Of a stretch of DNA of 13,529 bases, positions 1-9,015 are shown one piece after another; the stretch's first letter is position 1; each line of letters opens with the position of its first letter. The notes under the pieces were generated by a model that was given only the letters and a program-made list of their open reading frames with translations, did no database searches and was not told the origin of the DNA. This stretch comes from Hamiltosporidium magnivora (Eukaryota; Microsporidia; Dubosqiidae), in assembly GCA_004325065.1 (NCBI GenBank), contig PITI01000368.1:1-13529 (forward strand), written 5' to 3'. Made by a program: the position numbers and the translations under genes.

Positions 1-198
1 GTGTTGTTGGTGTTGTTGGTGTTGGTCCTCCTGTTGTTCCTCGTGATACTCCTATTGTTTGTCTTTGTGTTGTTGGTGTTGTTGGTGTTGGTCCTCCTGT
101 TGTTCCTCGTGATACTCCTATTGTTTGTCTTTGTGTTGTTGGTGTTGTTGGTGTTGGTCCTCCTGTTGTTCCTCGTGATACTCCTATTGTGTGTCTTT
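1..198 (-). repeat. 66-bp coding tandem repeat, three copies, cut by window edge
   Basis: Copies lie at 1-66, 67-132 and 133-198. The first two are identical and the third differs at one base (G instead of T at 191). The unit is 22 codons long, so copy-number change keeps the frame. On the minus strand it encodes a Gly/Pro/Thr-rich unit containing PTPTTPTTQRQ and IGVSRGTTGG. The array reaches base 1, so its true copy number is unknown. An array of identical copies is a usual place for an assembly to break. Confidence 0.95.
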
Positions 199-1978
199 GT
201 GTTGGTCCTTGTGTTGTTAGTGGTGGACCTTGTGTTGTTTCTCGTGATACTCCTGCTGTTAGTCCTTGTGATAATCCCAGTGTTGGTCCTTTTTTTGGTT
301 CTCCTGTTGGTCCCTGTGTTGATCTTTCTGTTGTTAGTATTTTTTGGGCCCCATTTTGGGGATTTTTCGGGTCCAACACTTTCTCCAGGTTTTTCGATAA
401 AGGTTTGCCGAAGAGCAATTTTATTTCTTCCAGACGAAGCCCTGAAGTTTCCTTCAGAAAAACATATTTAAGATATTCGTTCTTTATTTCTTCAACATTT
501 ATGGGGCGTTTTTTTCCTTCAGGCATTATTTTAATCATTTCGTTGGTTAAGTAGGTCTTAAAATTATCATTAGAAAAAAACTCAATAAACCCGTATATTT
601 CCAATAAAATTGATGTTTCGGGTACTTTTTCACAATCCAAATATTCACCTTCAGCGTTATCAGCATATTCTATATTTTGAATATTACCCGCTTTTTTCAA
701 ATTATCAATGTTATTCTTCCTATACATTTTTATATTTTTTACATTTTCACCCGTTTCAAATTCTTTTTTTAAAACATCCGCAAGGAATAAAAATTCAGAA
801 ATGATTCTTGGAATATTATTTTTGTCTAAAGTTTCTTTTCTGAGACATAAAGCCTTTAAACATAATACTGCAGAAATATATTTATGATATTCTTCTTTTG
901 TTATTTTTTTCAAAAAATCATATAAACTTTTTATATAAGTTACATCATTTTCTTTACAAAATATTTCTAGGAATGCCCTGGGGAAGTTGCGATCTCCTTG
1001 TGTATTTTGAAAAGTGATCTGATTTTCATTAAATTCAAATATTTCATCAACTCTGCTTTGATTATTTAAAACCTTTGCCACAATTTTCTCAGAAATAAAT
1101 TGTATAATCGCTTTATACTGTTGATCATTAAACATACAATTCATGTTTCTTATTAATATTTCAACTGAATTTTTCATCTGAGAAACACAACCACGTTTCT
1201 CCCAGTTTGCATAGTAATTTAAATGAAAGGATTCGGGCAATGAGAAATCATATACACAATTATTAACGTTATTAGACACAACTTCATAAAAATAATACCT
1301 TTTAAAATATCCCAAAAAACCAAAAAAAATTTCGAATGTTGCATTTGATAAGATGCGTTTTAAATATGGTTCAGACTTTCCTTCAAATATTATTTTTGTT
1401 TTTTTTAAGACTTCTAGATCAGTTTCATTCCCTTCGTTAAAACTCCCTGATATCTCTCGAGACAAAGCATCATAATTATCGTTAAGGTATTCGAGAAAAT
1501 CTTCCAATAGAAACCCCCCAGTTTTAGTCGACAATAAATCGTCAAATATTTTTTTTACAATATCTTTATATTCTTTATTTTCTTTATACATCTCAACAAA
1601 TCTTCCAAAGCAAATCAGATTAAATAGAAGTTCTGGATGATATGCTTTATATTCTTCTTCGCTGCAATAATTATAAACAATACAACAAATTATATATGTA
1701 AAATGTCTTAAGAAGGGATGAAGTTCTTTCTTGGTATAATCTTTTATTTTGTCGAAATAACAACCTGCAACTATGAGAATTTTATCTTTGTCTTTGCAAT
1801 TTATTTCTTTTGAAATTTCGTTACTACTTTCTTTTACTTCGCTGTTATCATCTATTATGCCATCATACGAAATTCTTATACAACACATTTCGTCTGTATT
1901 CGTTGGATCTGCCAAAATAAAGTTAGAGTTATTTTCCGGTGGTGACGCTGCTATGCAAAAAAAAATATGAAAAAACAT
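1..1978 (-). CDS. Secreted-type hypothetical protein with Gly/Pro/Thr-rich tandem-repeat tail, 3' end missing
   Basis: I checked this reading frame codon by codon: 659 codons are open from the ATG at 1978 down to the window edge, so the C-terminus is missing. The frame stays open upstream to a TAA at 2035-2033 with no earlier ATG, which fixes the start. The N-terminus MFFHIFFCIAASPP is a short hydrophobic signal-like segment with a plausible cleavage site near Ala11/Ser12. Residues of about 15-545 are rich in Lys, Glu, Asn, Phe and Tyr, look mainly helical, and show no enzyme motif or further membrane span that I recognise. From about residue 545 the composition changes sharply to Gly, Pro, Thr and Ser, ending in perfect 22-residue repeats (elements GPTPTTPTTQ and IGVSRGTT). 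Such a tail suggests an extended, possibly O-glycosylated surface or secreted region. That role is inference; the family is unknown to me. The extremely Leu/Val-rich plus-strand frames over the tail are shadows. Confidence 0.85.
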   Translation of the reverse strand, partial: MFFHIFFCIAASPPENNSNFILADPTNTDEMCCIRISYDGIIDDNSEVKESSNEISKEINCKDKDKILIVAGCYFDKIKDYTKKELHPFLRHFTYIICCIVYNYCSEEEYKAYHPELLFNLICFGRFVEMYKENKEYKDIVKKIFDDLLSTKTGGFLLEDFLEYLNDNYDALSREISGSFNEGNETDLEVLKKTKIIFEGKSEPYLKRILSNATFEIFFGFLGYFKRYYFYEVVSNNVNNCVYDFSLPESFHLNYYANWEKRGCVSQMKNSVEILIRNMNCMFNDQQYKAIIQFISEKIVAKVLNNQSRVDEIFEFNENQITFQNTQGDRNFPRAFLEIFCKENDVTYIKSLYDFLKKITKEEYHKYISAVLCLKALCLRKETLDKNNIPRIISEFLFLADVLKKEFETGENVKNIKMYRKNNIDNLKKAGNIQNIEYADNAEGEYLDCEKVPETSILLEIYGFIEFFSNDNFKTYLTNEMIKIMPEGKKRPINVEEIKNEYLKYVFLKETSGLRLEEIKLLFGKPLSKNLEKVLDPKNPQNGAQKILTTERSTQGPTGEPKKGPTLGLSQGLTAGVSRETTQGPPLTTQGPTQRHTIGVSRGTTGGPTPTTPTTQRQTIGVSRGTTGGPTPTTPTTQRQTIGVSRGTTGGPTPTTPTT
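199..345 (-). repeat. Degenerate flank of the Gly/Pro/Thr repeat region
   Basis: This stretch encodes diverged relatives of the 66-bp unit. Read on the minus strand it has TTQGP and GP-T steps, a GVSRETT copy of the GVSRGTT element, and GLSQGLT. It appears to be the older part of the repeat tail, from which the homogeneous 66-bp copies were amplified. It lies between the globular body of the protein and the perfect repeats, in the same frame. Confidence 0.75.
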
Positions 1979-3180
1979 GGAATAAAATTTTTTTTCTATT
2001 ATATATTCAGCAATTAACCAAAAAAACACAGATTATTTCGATCGGTGATAATTTACAAAATATTTTAGAATTACTTTTTAAAGTAAATTAACACGTTTTT
2101 TAATTGGTCATTTGAAAAAAAATATCAAATAATTTTTAAGTTTGATCAATATGATTTTTATTTTTTTATTTATTATTTAAAATTTATGTTCAAACCAATA
2201 AATTTATTTATTTTTATATTTTTTTCAAAAAAAAGGATGTTCTACAAACAGCAGAAATGTACGTTTAGATGCATTCATATTCCTGTTATACACCAATGAT
2301 AAAATTTGCCATTACAAGACTTAAAATCACCAATTACTAGATGTTTATGAAATTATCAGAATGATGGATACTCCTATACAAAATTAATCAGAAAATTTAG
2401 ATTTCAATAATATCGCTTAAAAGGAGAGAAGGAAAAAAATAAATTAAATCTGAAATCGGAATAAAAGCAAAAATGAATATATTTAACTTTTAACTTAGAT
2501 ATCTTTAACACATAAAGTAAATAAAATTCTTAAACAATAAAGCAATGCTACCATTAAATCATTTTTTTTATATAAATTAAACGTTTTTGTCATAATGAAA
2601 ACCATTCTTTAAATTTTATTAAAAACCCTAAATTTTATCTTTTTTTTATCGAGTGTAACGTTTAAAGTAATTTTATCTATTTTAAATAATATTAAAACAA
2701 TTAATTCTACTCTTAAATATTTTTATTTAACCAAAGATCTTTACAAAGTTCAATTCATTAAATTGAACATCTCTTTTATTTACAAACAAACTAGTTCACC
2801 CGGCGAGTGTTACTATGATAATGAAAGATAGATTCAAGAATAAGAAAAACAAAAAATACATTGGTTTAGGAATTTGATTAGTATTCATATATTTTTAAGG
2901 GCTTTTGAATATGAATATTCCTTTTTTTTGTCTGGTGTCTAAACCGAAAAATTTTAATGCTTGAAGTGGCTACATAGAGTTATATTCTGAAAAGCAAGTG
3001 TTAATCAAAACTATTCTACATATTACAGCATTTATTCGCTTAGATTTTATTGTCTTACCAAAGATGAGTAGCAAAGAAACTTACATTTTTAATTTCTTAT
3101 ACGTTGGAACCGTTTTAATGTGTGGGAACAGTAAAATACCCCTTTAATGATACTTGTATATTATTAAAACCCTTTAGGGT
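1979..3180. other. Gene-free AT-rich spacer
   Basis: No convincing gene. The first 100 bases should carry the promoter of the minus-strand gene: an AAATTT lies at 1985-1990, seven bases upstream of its ATG, but there is no clear CCC or GGG element. Short inverted repeats occur: 7-bp arms at 2071-2086, 8-bp arms GTTCAATT/AATTGAAC at 2748-2768, and 6-bp arms at 2907-2920. A small GC-richer spot is seen at about 2798-2812. Arms this short are expected by chance in sequence this rich in A and T. Confidence 0.6.
3169..3180. repeat. Small hairpin ACCCT-TT-AGGGT
   Basis: This is a perfect 5-bp inverted repeat with a 2-base centre. Its left arm shares the CCCTTTA core of the minisatellite that begins about 100 bp downstream. 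It sits exactly where the G-depleted block begins, and its right arm is the last GGG on the plus strand before that block. Confidence 0.5.
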
Positions 3181-3600
3181 ATCACACTCTTAAATAACAC
3201 TCTATTCTTATTTCTCCTTATATTGGCACCTTTCAACATACAATAATCTATATTAACAAGCCGTTAACCTATATAGGTAACTAACACCCTTTATACTACA
3301 ACCATTATTATTAACACCCTTTAATTTACAACTTTATAATTAACACCCTTTAATCTACAACTATTATAATTAACACACTTTATACTATAACAATCATTAT
3401 TAATTCCCTTTAATCTGCAACAATCATTATTAACTCCCTTTATACTACACTATATATTAACACGTTTTAATGAAACCCCATAATAATCCATTTTTTTAAT
3501 CTATCTTCATGATGAAAACAATACCTCTTTATATAAACAATACCCCCCTTTATTTACAGTCTTTAACACATACATTCATTTTTATTTTTATAGATAGATC
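3181..3600. other. Strongly G-depleted, C-rich strand-asymmetric block
   Basis: Counting line by line on the plus strand, this 420-bp block has about 94 C and only about 14 G, whereas the preceding 60 bases are balanced. The block contains the minisatellite but extends on both sides of it. It may reflect repeat expansion plus point change, a transcribed non-coding strand, or a replication-related or R-loop-prone element. The sequence alone does not decide among these. Confidence 0.8.
3281..3486. repeat. Degenerate 30-bp minisatellite, about seven copies, CCCTTTA core
   Basis: Successive copies begin at 3281, 3311, 3340, 3370, 3400, 3430 and 3457, with lengths of 30, 29, 30, 30, 30, 27 and about 30 bp. 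Each begins TTAACACCCTTTA or a close variant (CTAACACCC, TTAACACAC, TTAATTCCC, TTAACTCCC, TTAACACGT). Two forms follow the core: TATACTACAAC in copies 1, 4 and 6, and AATCTACAAC in copies 2, 3 and 5. A possible earlier degenerate copy starts near 3253, and isolated CCCTTTA-type cores occur at about 3139-3146, 3170-3176 and 3543-3552. It is non-coding in all frames. The spacing and lack of dyad repeats rule out CRISPR. Confidence 0.85.
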
Positions 3601-6600
3601 ATTGTAAAACACAATATACTAAACTTAGTTTGAATATTATTCTTTAAGTAAAGTATCACAATTAATTAATTCGAACTTATGCAAATAATAGTTCTCTACT
3701 CTACAAATTGACTAGTAATTAAAGTATTATCAGAATAAAATAAATCCATATTTCTTAAATATTAAATATATTTTTACAAATTAGAAATATATTTAAATAG
3801 ATTGAATTTAAGAAATCTAAACTTAAAAGAATAAAATTTAAACTAACTTAAAATTTTTAATGAATGATTTAGAAACCAGATAAACAATCCTGTTTGTACT
3901 AAAGTAAAGTATATAGTAAAGAATTAATCCCATCGAATATTCAATTATATAATTGTAATATTTTTTAAACGAGATGATGAAAATTAAGTCAAATATACAA
4001 TTATAAAGAAAATATACTAACGTTTATTCTCTAAAAATAATTATTATCGTAAATTTATTGATATAAAATCTGTTACTTTATTATAAACTTAGTTATATAT
4101 TTCTTACTTCAGTAAAAATTTTGTAAATTAAAGAAAATTTCTTTAAATATTTGTAAAACAAGTTTTTTTTATTCATCGTTTTCTGTAGAATTTCTAGAAG
4201 AATTAAACGAATTTAAAGAAATAAATTTATTTGAAAGGTAACTTGTATGCAAAATTATTACAGGTTTTTACGTCAGAAATCGTAATTATATTCAATTAAA
4301 TTAAAATTTGCTGTTCAGGCTTAAACGAAATGATACAAGATAACTGTTTTATTCAGATTTTTTGAGTAAAGCATGAATCGAATTATTTACTGAATATAAT
4401 TGTTATCATTACTTTGTGCTTGTTTTCTTATTTATACCTTGTTCGCTAAATATTAATATTTCTTAAAAGGGAAATAAAAATGAAAGAAATTTAAATTCTA
4501 TATTATAATTGAACCTTATGATTCGTTTGAATCAAATAATACATTAAAAGATTGACATTGGTGTCATAAACAATTTGGTATTTTAAATATATACTTTGTT
4601 TGAATATAATCAATAGAAACCTTGAAAAAATACGAAGTATTACTTGTATGATTGTCTGAGTATTTAAAGAATATTAGATATATATATAAGATTCAAAAAT
4701 TTGCAAAAAATATCATAAAACTATAAAAAGAAAATTAGAAAAGGAAACATGTGGAATTAAAAATATTTATTTATAGCAGTTTACATTTAAATAATAATTT
4801 ATCTATTTTTTTTGATTTAGTATTGAATACATAGATGAAGTATTGTTTAGAGATATTGGTTTTTTTAGATTTTATTGAAAAAATTACAAATAGTTTTATT
4901 AGTCTCAAAGTTTCTTAAAAATAATTATTGTATATCATTACATCTTTATTAATTTTGATTTTTTTTCTTACATTATTCTTTTAAGTTATGGTAAATTTGA
5001 ATTTTTCAATTGTTCGTCATTATCGAAACATTTTCATATTTCATCGGATCGTTTTTTACTTCCTAGCCATACGAATAAATACTTTGAAGTCAGAAATTTG
5101 TTCGTTTGTTTTTGGTAGTATCAATATAAGATTCTCATTTTGAAGGATATACATGATTTTTTGAAATTTAAATATTTATGACGTATTTAAAATAACAAGA
5201 ATAGTGATGCCATTTTTTATATCAGTTCCGTATTATTTAAGGGAAATATAAAGTATACTGTGGGATTCCACAATCCGCTATTAATTTATTGTGTTAAGTT
5301 CTACCAATATTTTCAATTTTTTATTGCCTATTACAAGAAACCTAAAAAATATAGAATAAGAAAAAAAATATAGATAATAACATATATCTATCAAAAAAGC
5401 CATGGCTATTTTTATGCAAATTTTAGAAATCACATAGATTTTATTATAAAGAGAAATAAGAAATAATTTTTTCTATCTGTCTATATATTTAAACTATGAT
5501 TCTTCTTATCTTTTTGCGACCCTTCAAGTAGCTTCATTTTTCTTTAATTTATTTAGTTTTAAGAAGAAAATTAAATTGATAACCCAATATAATGAAGGCA
5601 ATTTAAACCATGGTATATATAATCTGATTAAATAACATTGGCGAATGAAATAATATGTTTTCAGGGTTATAATTGCATGAAATAAAAGGAATTTTAAAAG
5701 AAAACAAAATACATCTATTCATAAACGAAGAATAATTATATAAGAGAAATAAAATAAATATAAAAAGGTATTTTGCTAGAACAAGATTGAAAACCCATGT
5801 AATATTTGATAGATTTCACTCAACGAAGCACAAAAGAAAGAAATGGATCCATGCAAACACCCAAAAACATTTTATCAAGTTTGAGAAAACAAGAAACAAA
5901 AATTCTGCTAAAATTGTAAGACCAGTAAATAGTAAACCAAAAAACCGGATCTTTTAAAAAATTCCAATTATGTCATAACACCAATAGCTCATCTCGTAAC
6001 TAGATTGAATTGATATAAAAAATTATGCAAAAGAAAATAACAGATAAAGTGGATTATAGGCATTTTTGATGTTGCTCAGAAAATCTTTTTTTTTTTTGAA
6101 TTTAAAAATAAACAGCCAAAATATTATATCTGCCTTAAAAAAACATTTAAATTAAAATTCCTTTGAATCTTTTACAACGCTATGACGGCAGTAAATCTAC
6201 AATTCTAGTGTTAAAGAATTCTATTGATATAGAATTTCATTGCTTGTATAATGTTAGATTTGTAAGTCGAGAGCCATGACAATCCAAAAACTAAGGCGAG
6301 GTGTAAAAAGGTAATCAAAGTATTGTAAAGAAAACGAAAAAACACCATCTTTTTCGAAAAAATACCGTGTTGAAATTTGTGAGTGACTTGTACTTAAATC
6401 AATACTTCATAGATTGGGTCAATAAAGAAATCATTAATGTATGTATTAAAAGCTATAATAAGTACAAATATCTTGATTTTCGTTACTAAGTAAACAAATG
6501 CAGAGAAAGCTTCGAAATGCTAAGCGTACGCGGCCGTTGAACACAATTTGAATCCCCGAAAAAAAAAATAATCACTATAACAATTAATGGTAGAGCAAAG

Positions 6601-7480
6601 CAGCAATTTACTATTTTAAATTCAAAAAAGATGATATGAGAAAGAGAAATACATATTTTTCGAAAAAATTCGAAGATTAAGATGTTTATTACAACAGTTT
6701 CACATTTAATTTGAGAAACCTAGTACCAATTCGAAGATATTTGATACGAAATATTTGACAGCAAAAAAAATAAATAAATTACTTTTTTGAGCAAACCATG
6801 GATTGTTCTAGAAATATTGGGTTCTGAAAACTTTAGGGTCTGTCATGAAATATATTTAAGTATAGCAAATTCATCTATAAGAACAGATTAGAGAAGCTAA
6901 AAAATAAAATATTGCTTGTTCCAATCGTTTACTTATATTTCGCTTTTTAATCTCCTTGTTTTTCTCTTTTTTTTATTTCCATGTTTTCACTTCTTTCTTT
7001 CTTTCATTTCGATTTTAATATTTTTTGATATTTTTGAATATTTTCGTATATAAAAGACTCAAGATACTTACGAGAATACCTGGTTGATAATTTCATTTAA
7101 AATACATAAAAATAATCCATACTTAGATCTTTAATTGAACTTGTCAGCTTTAAAAATTTTGAAAAGTTGTTTAATTTAAAACTCGACAGAATTTCATTTG
7201 CAGAGATTGCCGAAACCAATTATTAAACTTATTTTAAATTTTCTCATAAATGTGACAATAAAATTAATCCCCACATGACTTTTATACAGTGTTATTATAT
7301 AGATTTTGAATCAATAAAATAGGAATGCAGTTATTTTTTAAACCATTTTAATTTATAATCTGGCATCCGGATTTGGAAAACTTAATTTTATTGAATATAA
7401 ATTCGAAAAAGTAATTAGATTAGAAAATAAATCTTAAGCGATAGATTTCTGACAATATAAGCAAAAAAATTTGTAACAAA
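3601..7480. other. Long gene-free AT-rich spacer
   Basis: About 3.9 kb at very low GC (single lines counted at 12-23%). No ATG-started ORF above about 60 codons is present, and none of the shorter ones is better than chance. Open stretches without a proper start occur at 5736-5957 (73 codons, Lys/Arg/His-rich) and 6307-6489 (60 codons), and a 51-codon ATG ORF at 4988-5143. All three are within what random DNA of this composition gives. A pyrimidine tract with CTTT repeats lies at about 6950-7010. I see no RNA gene. Confidence 0.6.
6524..6537. other. Isolated GC-rich, CpG-rich islet with adjoining palindromes
   Basis: Eleven of 14 bases are G or C in a region otherwise near 20% GC. CGTACG (6525-6530) is directly followed by CGGCCG (6531-6536), and GCGTACGC is itself an 8-bp palindrome. 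It fits no gene, tRNA box or known element that I can name. Confidence 0.4.
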
Positions 7481-7508
7481 TTTATCTTTTTAGATTTTAC
7501 AAAAGCCA

Positions 7509-7569
7509 AAATTTAAATAAATTATTCACTCAATTACCAAGGGTTTTAGAAACAAGAATTTTAATACCC
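7509..7569 (+). promoter_or_regulatory. Putative microsporidian-type promoter signals upstream of the 7570 gene
   Basis: An AAATTT lies at 7509-7514 within an AT stretch, a GGG at 7541-7543 (about 27 bases before the ATG), and CCC at 7567-7569 directly abuts the start codon. CCC/GGG-like motifs near the start codon and AAATTT signals are described for microsporidian genes. In a local background this poor in C and G they are suggestive, not proof. Confidence 0.35.
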
Positions 7570-9015
7570 ATGAATTTGAATTTTTCGTTATTTTTTATTC
7601 ATATATATTTTAATGCCGTTGAAGCGTCTCCGGATCGAAAAAAAGTCAAGATATCCGACCATGAAGAAAATTCCTTTAAAAATCACGAGACACTCGCTAT
7701 AATAGACGGTATTGACTATCTTGGGTTTGCAAAAATATTCTCTCACCAAAGTAAGCCATTAAAATCATCCAATCCAATCGAAGGGGCAATATCATCAGAT
7801 CAAAGGGAAATAAGCAATGCAACTGGTAGTGATTCAAAAACATATATAGACGAACCTCAATTAACAGAATTAGACGTTATCTCTATTCGCGACCATCACC
7901 AGCATCAAGAACATCAAGACCAAAGCTCAAGAAGAAGTCTTCATGTAGCATCTAATATCTGTAACATTCCTTTTATCGAACTCCCAACTCTTATATCGAG
8001 TAATTCTCTGCCTTCTCATGCATTTTCTGCCAAAAGATTCTATGATCAGAAGTTTACAGAAGCCGATTCCTATGAAGATATGTCACAAAAAGGATCTCAA
8101 TTAGAATTTTCTTTCGATGATGTTTCTTCTTACATGGAACTAAATTCTACAGAAAAAGTCCAAGAATTCCATTGCGAAATATACCCAAACGATTTTGAAG
8201 TTAATCGGTCTATCACCTCGGGAACAAACACAAATAAAACTTCATTATCAATACACCAAACCATAGGAAAAAATAATGCAGTAAATGATTCTTCAAAATT
8301 TGATCTTGAGTTCCAGTCTAAGGATACAAATGGCTCCGACAACTGGAAAGAAGCAGTAAATAAGTTATTTATAAAAGGTTTAATTGAGAATTCTGGTTCA
8401 AATATGCGAGAAGAACTTATATCAATTGTAAAAGATGAACTTGAAAAAAAAATTGAGGAACAAGATAGACAATCTGATGTTGATTCGGAAGAAGAAGTTT
8501 TAAGCTGCCTTAAAAATAAGGAATCAAAATTTTATTGCAATAAATTTAAATCAAACAGTGATTTTAAAGAAATTTTAAACTTTGGTAGAAGGCTTGTTAG
8601 CTTTGAGAAAAATTCCTATTCGAATTTAAGCACTTCTGAGATTATGCAAAAAATCGATGGATACCATTTGATAAATTATGCTAATGAACTTAGAAAAACC
8701 AAAATCCATCTTATTGTCCCAGAATTAAATTATCTTCTTGATTCTTTTGAAGAAAATATAATAGATAATATTTTACACGGAAATGCTTTATTGATACATT
8801 ATTATTATGAGATCACCAAAATAATAATCAATTTAATTCTAACTAATAGTAATAAAGTTGATATAAATATCATTCGAAAAAATAGCAGAGGAAATGAAAA
8901 AATGGAAGGAAAAGAAGAAAAAAGTGGGAAAATAAGCAAAGAAGAAAAAAAGAAAAAAACTTTAGATGAAAGCGAAGAAGTAAGACTATTAGACAAAGAA
9001 GAATTTTTTTTATAA
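7570..9015 (+). CDS. Secreted-type hypothetical protein, upstream frame of a two-frame gene
   Basis: This is a 481-residue ORF starting at the ATG directly after CCC. Residues 1-20 contain a hydrophobic signal-like segment (FSLFFIHIYFNAVEA). It is followed at once by a basic cluster RKKVK (23-27) that resembles a monopartite nuclear-localisation signal. Residues of about 30-260 are polar and probably disordered, with a His/Gln cluster at 108-118 (DHHQHQEHQDQ) and several N-glycosylation sequons (N83, N212, N222, N239, N254, N352). Residues of about 260-435 look helical and more hydrophobic, with ILNF and LNYLLDSFEEN segments. Residues 442-472 are a Lys/Glu-rich tract. The ORF ends in TTT TTT TTA TAA, and the next ORF continues in the -1 frame, so this is probably the front of one gene of about 699 codons. 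I recognise no family. GC is clearly higher here than in the spacers, which supports real coding. Confidence 0.85.
   Translation: MNLNFSLFFIHIYFNAVEASPDRKKVKISDHEENSFKNHETLAIIDGIDYLGFAKIFSHQSKPLKSSNPIEGAISSDQREISNATGSDSKTYIDEPQLTELDVISIRDHHQHQEHQDQSSRRSLHVASNICNIPFIELPTLISSNSLPSHAFSAKRFYDQKFTEADSYEDMSQKGSQLEFSFDDVSSYMELNSTEKVQEFHCEIYPNDFEVNRSITSGTNTNKTSLSIHQTIGKNNAVNDSSKFDLEFQSKDTNGSDNWKEAVNKLFIKGLIENSGSNMREELISIVKDELEKKIEEQDRQSDVDSEEEVLSCLKNKESKFYCNKFKSNSDFKEILNFGRRLVSFEKNSYSNLSTSEIMQKIDGYHLINYANELRKTKIHLIVPELNYLLDSFEENIIDNILHGNALLIHYYYEITKIIINLILTNSNKVDINIIRKNSRGNEKMEGKEEKSGKISKEEKKKKTLDESEEVRLLDKEEFFL
9006..9015 (+). other. U-UUU-UUA slippery heptamer followed by UAA: frameshift site or single-base deletion
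   Basis: The T run 9004-9011 followed by A gives the heptamer T TTT TTA (9006-9012) in phase with the upstream frame, directly followed by the stop TAA (9013-9015). This is the X-XXY-YYZ form that supports -1 slippage in known programmed frameshifting. Slipping by -1 enters exactly the frame that stays open to 9668. One extra T in the run would have the same effect, so a homopolymer error or a recent deletion explains it equally well. The nearest notable stem is a 9-bp inverted repeat at 9043-9051/9066-9074, 30 nt downstream. That is farther than the usual 5-9 nt and only weakly stable. Confidence 0.6.

Noticed and set aside
1..554. Plus-strand ORFs at 1-471 (Leu/Val-rich) and 189-554
   Set aside because: They are antisense shadows of the minus-strand repeat tail. 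The minus strand is open for 659 codons with a proper ATG, a signal-like N-terminus and sensible composition.
610..1970. Plus-strand ORFs at 610-804 and 1773-1970
   Set aside because: Both lie wholly inside the checked minus-strand coding sequence and have no supporting features.
2748..2768. 8-bp inverted repeat GTTCAATT/AATTGAAC with 5-base loop
   Set aside because: It is perfect but short, and of a size expected several times by chance in DNA this AT-rich. It is not tied to any gene end.
3281..3486. CRISPR array
   Set aside because: Copies adjoin without unique spacers, differ from each other, and there are no cas genes. This is a minisatellite.
3253..3486. Telomeric repeat
   Set aside because: The 30-bp degenerate unit is not a short telomere repeat, and the block is internal.
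4988..5143. 51-codon plus-strand ORF
   Set aside because: By rough estimate two to three ATG ORFs of this size are expected by chance in the non-coding part. It has no GC rise or domain.
5736..6489. Open stretches at 5736-5957 and 6307-6489
   Set aside because: They lack start codons and their lengths are within chance. The Lys/Arg/His-rich text follows from A-rich DNA.
6519..6560. tRNA-like 3' half (TTTGAATCCCC)
   Set aside because: The flanking bases do not form a T stem and no matching 5' half is present.
8130..8996. Minus-strand ORFs at 8130-8342 and 8805-8996
   Set aside because: They are shadows of the plus-strand 7570-9015 ORF. The second is the complement of its Lys/Glu tract and adjoining sequence.
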